Assembly: GCA_019455325.1 (NCBI GenBank) | Contig: JACFMQ010000006.1 | Span: 1-64,000, forward strand | Direction of reading: 5' to 3' | DNA: 64,000 nucleotides | Source of the DNA: Rhodocyclaceae bacterium | GTDB lineage: Bacteria; Pseudomonadota; Gammaproteobacteria; Burkholderiales; Rhodocyclaceae | Part shown: positions 8,135 to 16,590 of the stretch, in pieces | How the letters are laid out: every line of letters starts with the position of its first letter | How positions within the stretch are numbered: position 1 is the stretch's first letter | The notes under the pieces: generated by a model | Told to the model about the DNA's origin: nothing | The model's database searches: none | What the model saw: only the letters and a program-made list of their open reading frames with translations | Position numbers and translations under genes: made by a program

Positions 8135-10483
8135 ATGATCGAGACGATCATCCCTCTGCTGGCCGCACTGGCGGTCGCAGTTGCCGTGCTGATCGGCGTC
8201 CGGCCGCTGCGCCGGGCGCTGATCAGCCGGCCTATTTTTTCCACGTACAAGAAGATCCTGCCGCAGATGTCGGATACCGAGCGCGAGGCGCTCGAGGCCG
8301 GCACGGTCTGGTGGGACGGCGACCTGTTCCGCGGCAAGCCCGACTGGAACAAGCTGCTCGCCTACCCGGTGCCGAAGCTGACGCCGGAAGAGCAGTCCTT
8401 CATGGACAACGAGGTCGAGGAGGCCTGCCGCCTCGTCGACGACTGGAAGGTCTCGCACGAGGACCAGGATCTGAGCCCGGAAGCCTGGGCCTACATCAAG
8501 GACAAGGGCTTCCTCGGCATGATCATCCCGAAGAGGTACGGCGGCCTGGAATTCTCGGCCTACGCGCACTCGCAGGTGGTGACCAAGCTGTCGACGCGCT
8601 CGTCGGCGCTGTCGGTGTCGGTGATGGTGCCGAACTCGCTCGGCCCGGCCGAACTGCTGCTGCACTACGGCACCGACGCGCAGAAGAACCACTATCTGCC
8701 GCGCCTGGCCAAGGGCCAGGAGATTCCGGCCTTCGCGCTGACCAGCCCGTGGGCCGGTTCGGACGCCGCGTCGATCCCGGACGTCGGCGTCGTCTGCAAG
8801 GGCATGTGGCAGGGCAAGGAAGTGGTCGGCATGCGCGTTACCTGGGACAAGCGCTACATCACGCTCGGCCCGGTGTGCACCATCCTCGGCCTGGCCTTCC
8901 ACCTCTATGACCCGGACGGCCTGCTCGGTGGCAAGAAGCACATCGGCATCACCTGCGCGCTGGTGCCGTGGGATCATCCCGGCGTCGAGACGCGCCGGCG
9001 GCTCTTCCCGCTGAACGCCATGTTCATGAACGGCCCGACGCGCGGCAAGGACGTGTTCATGCCGCTCGACTTCATCATCGGCGGCCCGGCCATGGCCGGC
9101 CAGGGCTGGCGCATGCTGATGGAGTGCCTGGCCGCCGGCCGCTCGATCTCGCTGCCGTCGTCGAACACCGGCATGGCGCAGCTCACCGCGCGCACCGTCG
9201 GCGCCTACGCCCGCGTGCGCAGCCAGTTCAAGATGGCGATCGGCCGCTTCGAGGGCGTCGAGGAGGCGCTGACGCGCATCGGCGCCTACACCTACATGAT
9301 GGATGCGGTGCGCAAGATGACCGCCGGCGCCGTCGACCTCGGCGAGAAGCCCTCCGTCGTCTCGGCGATCGCCAAGTATCACGTCACCGAGCGCGCCCGC
9401 GTCGTCGTGAACGACGGCATGGACGTGATCGGCGGCAAGGGCATCTGCCTCGGCCCGTCGAACTTCCTCGGCCGCGCCTACCAGCAGGTGCCGATCGGCA
9501 TCACCGTCGAGGGCGCCAACATCCTGACGCGCAGCCTGATCCTCTTCGGTCAGGGCGCGATCCGCTGCCATCCGTACGTTCTGAAGGAAATGCAGGCGGC
9601 GCAGAACCCGAACGCGGCGCAGGGCCTCGACCAGTTCGACCGCGCGCTGTGGTCGCACATCGGCTTCACCATCGGCAACGGCGCCCGCGCGCTGTGGCAC
9701 GGCCTGACCGGCTCGCGCTTCGTCTCGGTGCCGGCCGGCGTGGCGCCGGAAGCGCGCCGCTACTACCAGCAACTGACCCGCTTCTCGGCCGCCTTCGCCT
9801 TCCTTTCCGACGTGTCGATGCTTGTCCTCGGCGGCGGCCTGAAGCGCCGCGAGAAGCTCTCCGCGCGCCTCGGCGACATCCTCGCGCAGATGTACCTGAT
9901 GTCGGCGACCTTGAAGCGCTACGAGGCGGAAGGCCGCCAGCAGGCCGACGCGCCGCTGCTGCACTGGTCGATCTGGGATTCGATGTTCAAGGCCCAGCTT
10001 GCCTTCGACGGCGTCACCGCCAATTACCCGAGCAAGTTCGTCGCCTTCTTCCTCAACCGTATCATCTTCCCGTTCGGCCACCCGTACGTGGTGCCGTCCG
10101 ACGATCTCGGCCACAAGGTGGCGAAGGCGATCATCGAGCCGTCGGCGACGCGCGAGCGTCTGACCGCCGAGGCCTACGTGCCGGAGATCGAGCAGGAGGC
10201 CGTCGGCGCCGTCGAACTGGCGCTCAAGGCGACGATCGAGGCCGAGCCGATCGAGGCAAGGATCCGCGCCGCCGAGAAGGACGGCGTCTTCGACGACAAC
10301 CCGGAGGCGAACGTCCGCGACCTGGCGCACGCCGCCTTTGCCGCCGGCGTCGTCACCGCCGCCGAATACGCGGTGCTGAAGCGCCGCAACGAACTGCGCG
10401 ACATCGTCATCCGCGTCGACGATTTCCCGATGGACTTCGGTCTGTCGGAGCGTCTGCCGGTGCAGCACAAGGCCGCCGCGTAA
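8135..10483 (+). CDS. fadE: Acyl-CoA dehydrogenase, FadE type
   Basis: A 782-residue protein, close in length to E. coli FadE (814). It starts with a hydrophobic helix (ETIIPLLAALAVAVAVLIGV), then KPDWNKLLAYP and the acyl-CoA dehydrogenase core (FALTSPWAGSDAAS in the FAD/substrate region, GGKGICLGPSNFLGRAYQQVPI). The C-terminal third is the FadE-specific DUF1974 region. It catalyses the first oxidation step of beta-oxidation, giving 2-enoyl-CoA. The RBS AAAGGAGAAC, 6 nt before the ATG, recurs in front of several fad genes here. It is cotranscribed with the TetR regulator. Confidence 0.95.
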   Translation: MIETIIPLLAALAVAVAVLIGVRPLRRALISRPIFSTYKKILPQMSDTEREALEAGTVWWDGDLFRGKPDWNKLLAYPVPKLTPEEQSFMDNEVEEACRLVDDWKVSHEDQDLSPEAWAYIKDKGFLGMIIPKRYGGLEFSAYAHSQVVTKLSTRSSALSVSVMVPNSLGPAELLLHYGTDAQKNHYLPRLAKGQEIPAFALTSPWAGSDAASIPDVGVVCKGMWQGKEVVGMRVTWDKRYITLGPVCTILGLAFHLYDPDGLLGGKKHIGITCALVPWDHPGVETRRRLFPLNAMFMNGPTRGKDVFMPLDFIIGGPAMAGQGWRMLMECLAAGRSISLPSSNTGMAQLTARTVGAYARVRSQFKMAIGRFEGVEEALTRIGAYTYMMDAVRKMTAGAVDLGEKPSVVSAIAKYHVTERARVVVNDGMDVIGGKGICLGPSNFLGRAYQQVPIGITVEGANILTRSLILFGQGAIRCHPYVLKEMQAAQNPNAAQGLDQFDRALWSHIGFTIGNGARALWHGLTGSRFVSVPAGVAPEARRYYQQLTRFSAAFAFLSDVSMLVLGGGLKRREKLSARLGDILAQMYLMSATLKRYEAEGRQQADAPLLHWSIWDSMFKAQLAFDGVTANYPSKFVAFFLNRIIFPFGHPYVVPSDDLGHKVAKAIIEPSATRERLTAEAYVPEIEQEAVGAVELALKATIEAEPIEARIRAAEKDGVFDDNPEANVRDLAHAAFAAGVVTAAEYAVLKRRNELRDIVIRVDDFPMDFGLSERLPVQHKAAA

Positions 10484-10495
10484 GACGGCGGGGCG

Positions 10496-10537
10496 CCCGG
10501 GGCGGTGGCCGAGATCGGCCATCGCCCCGGGTGTTTT
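10496..10537 (+). terminator. Hairpin after fadE (terminator or attenuator)
   Basis: CCCGGGGCG (10496-10504) pairs with CGCCCCGGG (10523-10531), with an inner TGGCCG/CGGCCA stem. TGTTTT follows. The T tract is short, so readthrough into the thiolase gene is possible. The degenerate operator at 10535 starts at the T tract. Confidence 0.6.
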
Positions 10538-10550
10538 AAACAAACGACTG
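10535..10550. promoter_or_regulatory. Degenerate PsrA/FadP-like operator before the FadI-type thiolase
   Basis: TTTAAACAAACGACTG matches 13 of 16 positions of the operator at 7342-7357. It lies 23 nt upstream of the thiolase ATG. I see no clear -35/-10 pair around it, so it may be a weak or relic site. Confidence 0.45.
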
Positions 10551-10573
10551 GATTGACCAAAGGAGAACGCACC

Positions 10574-11866
10574 ATGGGCTTTCAACCCGTGTACGTGGTG
10601 GACGGGGCGCGCACCCCGTTCCTCAAGGCGAAGAACGCGCCCGGACCGTTCGCGGCGAGCGACCTGGCGGTGCAGGCCGGGCGCGCGCTGCTGACGCGGC
10701 AACCCTTCCAGCCGTCCGATCTCGACGAGGTGATTCTCGGCTGCGCCGCGCCGTCGCCGGACGAGACCAACATCGGCCGCATGGTCGCGCTGCGCATGGG
10801 CTGCGGCCTCGAAGTGCCGGGCTGGACGGTGATGCGCAACTGCGCCAGCGGCATGCAGGCGCTCGATTCGGCGATGGCCAACATCCAGTCCGGCCGTTCG
10901 CAACTGGTGCTGGCCGGCGGCGTCGATGCGCTGTCGCGCGCGCCGCTGCTCTATTCCGACGCGATGGTGCTGTGGTTCGCGCAGATGGCGCAGGCGCGCA
11001 CGCTGGGTGCCCGGCTGAGGCAGTTCGCCAGGCTGCGCCCCGGCCTGCTGCTCTCGCCGGTGATCGGCCTGATGAAGGGGCTCACCGATCCGGTCAACGG
11101 CCTCCTGATGGGGCAGACCGCCGAAAACCTCGCCTGGAAGTTCGGCCTCACCCGGCCGCAGATGGACGAATTTTCGGTGCGCAGCCACCAGCGCGCAATG
11201 GCCGGCCGCGCCGCCGGCCACTTCGCCGAGATCGTGCCGCTGATCGACGAGCGCGGCAACGTCCATGCCGACGACGACGGCGTGCGCCCGGATGCGAGCC
11301 CGGCCGGCATGGCCAAGCCGAAGCCCTTCTTCGACAAGAAGTACGGCAACATCACCGCCGCCAACAGCTCGCAGATCACCGACGGCGCCGCCTGGCTGAT
11401 CCTCGCCTCCGAGGAAGCGGTGAAGAAGTGGAACCTGAAGCCGCTCGGCCGCATCGTCGACAGCCAGTGGTCCGGCCTCGACCCGGCGCAGATGGGCCTC
11501 GGCCCGGTGCACGCGGCGACGCCGATCCTGCAGCGCCACGGCCTCGGCCTGAACGACCTTGATGCGTGGGAGATCAACGAAGCCTTCGCGGCGCAGGTGA
11601 TGGCCTGCATCGAGGCGTGGAAATCCGACGACTACTGCCGCGAGCAGCTCGGCCTGCCCGCCGCGCTCGGCGCGCTCGACGAGGCGAAGCTCAACGTCGA
11701 CGGCGGCGCCGTGGCCATCGGCCACCCGGTCGGCGCTTCCGGCGCGCGCATCGTGCTGCACCTGCTGCACGTGCTGCGCCGGAACAAGGCCAAGCGCGGC
11801 ATGGCGTCGATCTGCATCGGCGGCGGCCTCGGCGGTGCGATGCTGGTCGAGGCGGCGGGAGCTTGA
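10574..11866 (+). CDS. Acetyl-CoA C-acyltransferase, FadI-like thiolase
   Basis: A 430-residue thiolase. The active-site Cys90 lies in NCASGMQALDSAM, the general-base region in NEAFAAQ, the conserved GGAVAIGHPVGASGAR and the C-terminal CIGGGLGGAM. It cleaves 3-ketoacyl-CoA to acetyl-CoA in the last step of beta-oxidation. The ATG at 10574 has AAAGGAGAAC upstream; the frame is open further 5' but that stretch is the fadE terminator. The length is nearer FadI (436) than FadA (387). It precedes degV and the FadJ-type gene, so these act as one unit. Confidence 0.92.
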   Translation: MGFQPVYVVDGARTPFLKAKNAPGPFAASDLAVQAGRALLTRQPFQPSDLDEVILGCAAPSPDETNIGRMVALRMGCGLEVPGWTVMRNCASGMQALDSAMANIQSGRSQLVLAGGVDALSRAPLLYSDAMVLWFAQMAQARTLGARLRQFARLRPGLLLSPVIGLMKGLTDPVNGLLMGQTAENLAWKFGLTRPQMDEFSVRSHQRAMAGRAAGHFAEIVPLIDERGNVHADDDGVRPDASPAGMAKPKPFFDKKYGNITAANSSQITDGAAWLILASEEAVKKWNLKPLGRIVDSQWSGLDPAQMGLGPVHAATPILQRHGLGLNDLDAWEINEAFAAQVMACIEAWKSDDYCREQLGLPAALGALDEAKLNVDGGAVAIGHPVGASGARIVLHLLHVLRRNKAKRGMASICIGGGLGGAMLVEAAGA

Positions 11867-11869
11867 GCG

Positions 11870-12814
11870 ATGCGCATCGGCGTCGTTGTCGATTCGTGTT
11901 GCGATCTGCCCAAGGACTTCATCGATGCGCACGGCGTGGTGGTGATGCCGATCACGCTGCGCATCGGCAAGACGCTGGTCGAGGACCGGCGCGATCCGGC
12001 GGAGACGCACGCCTTCTACGCCAGGCACCTCGATCGCAAAAGTGAGGATTTCGCCGAGTCGATCCCCTACTCGGTGCTGCAGATCGAGCGCCTGTTCCTC
12101 GATCGCCTGGTGCTCGACTACGACTACGTCTTCTGCCTGACCATCACCAGCCGCCGCAGCCCGATCTACGACCATGCGATGCTGGCCTCGCGCGCGATCC
12201 TCACCAAGTACAAGCAGATCCGCCGTCAGGCCGGCGTGCCGGAGCGCTTCGGCCTGGCCGTGCTCTCCTCGCGCAACATGTTCACCGGGCAGGCGGTGCA
12301 GGCGGCGGAGGCGGTCCGGCTGGTCCGCGCCGGCGCTTCGCCGAGCGAGATCGGCACCCGTCTGCGTACGCTCGTCGAGCAGACGCACACCTACATGGTG
12401 CCGGCCGACCTCTTCCACATCTACAAGCGGGCGTCGAAGAAGGGCGAGACGAGCATCGGCTGGGGCGCCTACGCGCTCGGCTCGATGCTCGACGTGAAGC
12501 CGATCCTGCACTGCCACCAAGACGCGACCGGGCCGGTGGACCGGGTGCGCGGCTTCGAGGCCGGCGTCGAACGCCTCTTCGTCGGCGCCGCCGAGCGCGT
12601 CCGCCAGGGGCTGGAGGCGCCCTACGTCTGCATCAGCTACGGCGGCGCGACGGAAGATGTGCCGAAGCTGCCGGGCTATTTCACCCTCGACCAGGCGGCG
12701 CGCGCGCACGACGTCGACGTTCTGATCTCGCCGATGAGCAAGACGGCGGCGGTGAACGTCGGCCCCGGCGCCGTGTCGCTGGCCTTTGCCGCGCACGGCG
12801 CGGCCCTGCATTGA
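11870..12814 (+). CDS. DegV-family fatty-acid-binding protein
   Basis: A 314-residue DegV protein. It starts MRIGVVVDSCCDLPKDF, the typical DegV nucleotide-free fold start. ESIPYS and the C-terminal DVLISPMSKTAAVNVGPGAV match the fatty-acid pocket region. In Firmicutes, DegV proteins (FakB) carry fatty acids to the kinase FakA. It starts 4 nt after the thiolase stop and ends 13 nt before the FadJ-type gene, so it is embedded in a beta-oxidation operon. No FakA (DAK2-type) gene is visible in the window. A role in fatty-acid delivery or sensing is inference. Confidence 0.85.
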   Translation: MRIGVVVDSCCDLPKDFIDAHGVVVMPITLRIGKTLVEDRRDPAETHAFYARHLDRKSEDFAESIPYSVLQIERLFLDRLVLDYDYVFCLTITSRRSPIYDHAMLASRAILTKYKQIRRQAGVPERFGLAVLSSRNMFTGQAVQAAEAVRLVRAGASPSEIGTRLRTLVEQTHTYMVPADLFHIYKRASKKGETSIGWGAYALGSMLDVKPILHCHQDATGPVDRVRGFEAGVERLFVGAAERVRQGLEAPYVCISYGGATEDVPKLPGYFTLDQAARAHDVDVLISPMSKTAAVNVGPGAVSLAFAAHGAALH

Positions 12815-12827
12815 AGGAACGGGAGAC

Positions 12828-14747
12828 ATGAATCTGAATCTGCAAAACTGGCGCGTCGCCGTCGATGGCGAAGGCATCGCCTGGGCGACGCTGGACAAGG
12901 CCGGCGAATCGGCCAACTCGCTCTCCAGGGCGGTGATGGACGAACTCGGGCAACTGCTCGACGCGCTCGACCGGCAGCCGCCGAAGGCGCTGATCTTCCG
13001 CTCCGGCAAGGAGGCCGGCTTCATCGCCGGCGCCGACATCCAGGAATTCACGCAGCTCGACACCGCCGAGAAGGGGCGCGAGCTGGTCGAGCGCGGCTGG
13101 AACCTGTTCAACCGCCTCGCCGCCGTGCGCTACCCGACGCTGGCGCTGGTGCGCGGCCACTGCCTCGGCGGCGGCCTCGAACTGGCGCTGGCCTGCCGCT
13201 ACCTGCTGGCGGTGGACGAGCCGGGCACCAAGATGGGCCTGCCGGAAGTCATGCTCGGCATCTTCCCCGGCTGGGGCGGCATGCTGCGTCTGCCCGAGCG
13301 TGTCGGCCCGGCGCTGGCGCTGGACATGATGCTCAGCGGCAAGACGCTCGACGCCAAGCGCGCGCGCAACCTGGGGCTGGCCGACGACTGCGTGCCGCCG
13401 CGCGTGATGGAGAACGCGGCGCGCACGCTGGCGCTCTCCAACCGGCCGCGCCGCCAGTTGCCCTTCGTGCAGAAGCTCTTGAACGGCCCGCTCAAGTTCG
13501 TCGTCGCCAACGGCGCGCGGAAGCAGGTGGCGAAGCGCGCGCGGCGCGAGCACTACCCGGCGCCGTACGCGATCATCGACATCTGGGCGAAGCACAACGG
13601 CAACGCGCTGGCGGCGCCGGAACTGGTCGACGGCATCGTCCGCTCGCCGACCGCGAGGAACCTCGTCCGCGTCTTCTTCCTGCAGGAGCGGCTGAAGGGC
13701 CTCGGCAAAGACGTCGACTTCAAGGCGCGGCGCGTGCACGTCGTCGGCGCCGGCGTCATGGGCGGCGACATCGCCGCCTGGTGCGCGCTGCGCGGCCTCA
13801 CCGTGACCTTGCAGGACCAGAACATGGAGCGCATCGCGCCGGCGATCAAGCGCGCCCGCGCCGCCTTCGCCAGGCGCATCAAGGACAAGCTGCAACTGCG
13901 CGCGGTCATGGACCGGCTGATCCCCGACCCGGAAGGGCAGGGCGCGGCGCACGCCGACGTGGTGATCGAGGCCATCTTCGAGAACGTCGAGGCCAAGCAC
14001 GAACTGTTCAGGAAGCTCGACGCGGTCATGCGTCCGGACGCGGTGCTGGCGACCAACACGTCCAGCCTGCGGCTCGAAGACCTGCGCACCGTGCTGAAGA
14101 ACCCGGCGCGGCTCACCGGCATCCACTTCTTCAACCCGGTGGCGAAGATGCCGCTGGTCGAGGTCGTCTCGGCCGAGGGCGGCGATCCGGAGATGGCGAA
14201 GAAGGCCGCGGCCTTCGTCCGCCAGATCGACCGCCTGCCGCTGCCGGTGAAGAGCGCGCCGGGCTTCCTGGTGAACGCCGTGCTCGGGCCGTACATGCTG
14301 GAAGCGCTGCGCGCGGTCGACGAGGGCAATTCGCCGGAAACGGTGGACGAGGCCATGCTCGCCTTCGGCATGCCGATGGGGCCGATCGAGCTGGTCGACA
14401 TGGTCGGGCTGGACGTCGCCATGGCCGCCGGCAAGGCGCTCGCCGGCGCCGGCGCCGAGCCGCCGAAATGCCTGGTCGAGCGCTTCAACGCCGGCCATCT
14501 CGGCAAGAAGACCGGCAAGGGCTTCTACGACCACGCCAGCGGCAAGCCGGCGAAGGGCGCGCCGGGCGCGGTGCCGGCCGGGCTCGCCGAACGGCTGGTC
14601 AGGCCGCTGCTCGAACGGACGCAGAAGCTGGTCGACGAGGGCGTCGTCGCCGATGCCGATCTGGCCGACGCCGGAGTAATATTCGGTACCGGTTTCGCCC
14701 CATTCACCGGCGGCCCCCTCAACTACCAGGCGAAAAGGAATGGCTGA
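12828..14747 (+). CDS. FadJ-type bifunctional enoyl-CoA hydratase / 3-hydroxyacyl-CoA dehydrogenase
   Basis: A 639-residue protein in hydratase-then-dehydrogenase order. Residues ~10-200 are crotonase (GHCLGGGLELALAC and GLPEVMLGIFPGWGG carry the two catalytic Glu). From ~305 there is an NAD fold, VHVVGAGVMGGDIAAW, with IHFFNPVAKMPLVEVV around the catalytic His. It is shorter than E. coli FadJ (714), and the C-terminal part is compact, ending IFGTGFAPFTGGPLNYQ. I chose the ATG at 12828 with GGGAGA upstream. It overlaps the thioesterase gene by 8 nt. It converts 2-enoyl-CoA to 3-ketoacyl-CoA. Confidence 0.92.
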   Translation: MNLNLQNWRVAVDGEGIAWATLDKAGESANSLSRAVMDELGQLLDALDRQPPKALIFRSGKEAGFIAGADIQEFTQLDTAEKGRELVERGWNLFNRLAAVRYPTLALVRGHCLGGGLELALACRYLLAVDEPGTKMGLPEVMLGIFPGWGGMLRLPERVGPALALDMMLSGKTLDAKRARNLGLADDCVPPRVMENAARTLALSNRPRRQLPFVQKLLNGPLKFVVANGARKQVAKRARREHYPAPYAIIDIWAKHNGNALAAPELVDGIVRSPTARNLVRVFFLQERLKGLGKDVDFKARRVHVVGAGVMGGDIAAWCALRGLTVTLQDQNMERIAPAIKRARAAFARRIKDKLQLRAVMDRLIPDPEGQGAAHADVVIEAIFENVEAKHELFRKLDAVMRPDAVLATNTSSLRLEDLRTVLKNPARLTGIHFFNPVAKMPLVEVVSAEGGDPEMAKKAAAFVRQIDRLPLPVKSAPGFLVNAVLGPYMLEALRAVDEGNSPETVDEAMLAFGMPMGPIELVDMVGLDVAMAAGKALAGAGAEPPKCLVERFNAGHLGKKTGKGFYDHASGKPAKGAPGAVPAGLAERLVRPLLERTQKLVDEGVVADADLADAGVIFGTGFAPFTGGPLNYQAKRNG

Positions 14748-15144
14748 AGAACCCGTCCAGCTGCCGCAAGGCCAGCCCGCGCTGCGGGTCATGCCGATGC
14801 CGGCCGACCTCAATCAGAACGGCGACGTTTTCGGCGGCTGGATCATGGCGCAGGTCGACGTGGCCGGCGCCATTCCCGCCATGCGGCGCGCCCGCGGCCG
14901 CGTGGCGACGGTGTCGGTCAATTCGTTCCTGTTCAAGCAGCCAGTGTCGGTCGGCGACGTCGTCAGTTTCTATGCCGAGATCGTCGACACGGGCCGCACC
15001 TCGATCAAGGTAAACGTCGAGGTTTATGCCGAGCGCAACCCCACCGATCCGGTGACGGTGAAAGTGACGGAAGCGACGCTGACCTATGTTGCAATCACAC
15101 AACAAGGGGTGAAGCGAGCGCTGCCGCCGCTGGACAAAGCGTAG
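14740..15144 (+). CDS. Acyl-CoA thioesterase, YciA-like hotdog protein
   Basis: A 134-residue hotdog-fold thioesterase. NQNGDVFGGWIMAQVDVAGAI corresponds to the YciA active-site helix with the catalytic Asp, and SVNSFLFKQPVSVGDVVSFYA to the central strands. It hydrolyses acyl-CoA to free acid and CoA. It overlaps the end of the FadJ-type gene by 8 nt, so translation is probably coupled. Within this operon it could vent accumulated acyl-CoA. Acyl specificity cannot be read from sequence. Confidence 0.88.
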   Translation: MAEEPVQLPQGQPALRVMPMPADLNQNGDVFGGWIMAQVDVAGAIPAMRRARGRVATVSVNSFLFKQPVSVGDVVSFYAEIVDTGRTSIKVNVEVYAERNPTDPVTVKVTEATLTYVAITQQGVKRALPPLDKA

Positions 15145-15146
15145 CT

Positions 15147-15163
15147 TTCAAACGCTGTTTTTT
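15147..15163. promoter_or_regulatory. Possible half-operator upstream of fadL
   Basis: TTCAAACG here is identical to the first half of the 17-bp operator at 17271. The second half is degenerate (12 of 17 matches overall). It sits about 90 nt upstream of the FadL gene, with a hairpin between. Alone it is weak; its place in front of a fatty-acid porin gives it some weight. Confidence 0.35.
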
Positions 15164-15182
15164 TGTTTAATCGCAGGGCCAA

Positions 15183-15204
15183 GTCGCCGAAAGGCGGTTT
15201 TTTT
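15183..15204 (+). terminator. Rho-independent terminator of the degV-fadJ-yciA operon
   Basis: GTCGCC and GGCGGT form a short stem (two outer G-T wobbles) capped by a GAAA tetraloop and followed by seven T. It lies between the thioesterase and fadL genes and would separate the two transcripts. Confidence 0.7.
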
Positions 15205-15237
15205 CTAACGATAATTCAAGTTCAAGGAGACCAAGGT

Positions 15238-16533
15238 ATGACCAAAGGAACGACCATGCGCCTGATCCCGGCGCTGATGATGCTGGGTTTTGCCGGCGTG
15301 GCGGGCGCATCGGGCTTCGCGCTTCAGAACCAGAGCGGTTCGGGTAACGGCAACGCCTTCGCCGGCGCCGCCGCCGCCGCCGAGGATGCCAGCACCATCT
15401 TCTTCAACCCGGCCGGCATGACCTATCTGCCGACGGGGCACACCGTCTCGCTGTCGGGCACGGTGCTCAACCGGGCGATCAAGTTCAAGGACACGGGAAC
15501 GAACCTCACGGTGCTCAACGGGCCGGGCAACACGCGCAACGGCGGCGACGCCGGCGGTACGGCGCTCCTGCCGCACGGCTACTGGTCGTGGTCCATCGCC
15601 CCGGACGTCTGGGTCGGCGTCGGCATCGGCCCGACCTTCGGCAACATCACCGACTACGACAGCAACTTCATCGGTCGCAACGCCGGCTATTACGCCGAGA
15701 TCGAACACATCAACATCAACCCGTCGCTGGCTTTCAAGGTGAACGAACGCTTCTCGCTGGGCTTCGGCGTCAACTTCACGCGTGCGCACGTCCGCTTCAA
15801 GCAGGGTTTCCCGAACGGCACGGGCAATCACATGGACGTCGAGAGCGATGGCGTCTGGGGCGTCGGCGGCAACATCGGCGCGATGTTCCAGCTTTCGCCG
15901 AGCACCCGCCTGGGCATCGCCTACCGCTCGGGCATCGACTTCGACGTCGAGGGCAAGCAGAAGATGGCCGCGGCGGTCGCGCTGCCGGGCGGCGCGCTGT
16001 TCCGCAACCAGGACGTCACCGCCGATGGCTACGAGACGCCGGCCACCCTGTCGTTCGCAGTCTCCCAGAAGCTCAGCGACCGCTGGGAGCTGCTCGGTGA
16101 CCTGACCTGGACCGACTGGAGCGTCTTCGAGAAGCTGACGCTGAAGACGAAGAATGCCGGGCTCGTCCCGGCTGGAACCGAGATCACCAGCCTCTCGTAC
16201 AACTTCGAGGACACGTGGCGCATCGGCCTCGGCGCGAACTACCAGTACAACGACGCGTGGAAACTGCGCTTCGGCGTGGCCTACGACGAGGCGCCGATCG
16301 GCAAGAACGCCGACCGCACGATGACGCTGCCCGATTCCGACCGGGTCTGGCTGTCGTTCGGCGCCAAGTACAGCCTGTCGAAGCAGTCCTCGCTCGACGT
16401 CGGCTACAGCCACATCTTCTTCAAGGACGCGAAGACGGTGCGTGCCGTCACCGGTACGCCGCAGGTCGTCCGCGGCGAGTGGAACCACAACCGCGCCGAT
16501 ATCCTGTCGGTGCAGTACAACCACACGTTCTAA
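15238..16533 (+). CDS. fadL: FadL/OmpP1-family long-chain fatty acid outer-membrane transporter
   Basis: A 431-residue porin-like protein. A signal peptide (LIPALMMLGFAGVAGA) ends before SGFALQNQSGSG, the FadL hatch start. EDASTIFFNPAGMTYLP is the family signature NPAG region. The C-terminus ends in NHTF with a terminal Phe, as outer-membrane beta-barrels do. It imports long-chain fatty acids or other hydrophobic substrates. AAGGAGACCAAGGT lies before the ATG at 15238. It follows the fad operon and is closed by a strong hairpin. Confidence 0.9.
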   Translation: MTKGTTMRLIPALMMLGFAGVAGASGFALQNQSGSGNGNAFAGAAAAAEDASTIFFNPAGMTYLPTGHTVSLSGTVLNRAIKFKDTGTNLTVLNGPGNTRNGGDAGGTALLPHGYWSWSIAPDVWVGVGIGPTFGNITDYDSNFIGRNAGYYAEIEHININPSLAFKVNERFSLGFGVNFTRAHVRFKQGFPNGTGNHMDVESDGVWGVGGNIGAMFQLSPSTRLGIAYRSGIDFDVEGKQKMAAAVALPGGALFRNQDVTADGYETPATLSFAVSQKLSDRWELLGDLTWTDWSVFEKLTLKTKNAGLVPAGTEITSLSYNFEDTWRIGLGANYQYNDAWKLRFGVAYDEAPIGKNADRTMTLPDSDRVWLSFGAKYSLSKQSSLDVGYSHIFFKDAKTVRAVTGTPQVVRGEWNHNRADILSVQYNHTF

Positions 16534-16549
16534 GCGCTTCCCTCTACCG

Positions 16550-16584
16550 GAAGACGGCGCCTGCGGGCGCCGTCTTCATTTCTT
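16550..16584 (+). terminator. Terminator after fadL
   Basis: A perfect 12-bp stem, GAAGACGGCGCC/GGCGCCGTCTTC with a TGCG loop (16550-16577), followed by ATTTCTT. It lies between the convergent fadL and ORF6N genes and may serve both. Confidence 0.85.
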
Positions 16585-16590
16585 CCGAGG

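Noticed and set aside
7913-13111. A very long open frame on the minus strand (over 1700 codons)
   Set aside because: It runs antisense through fadE, the thiolase, degV and the FadJ-type gene. Its product is low-complexity (Arg/Ala/His/Asp-rich) with no family motif, as expected from the mirror frame of high-G+C genes.
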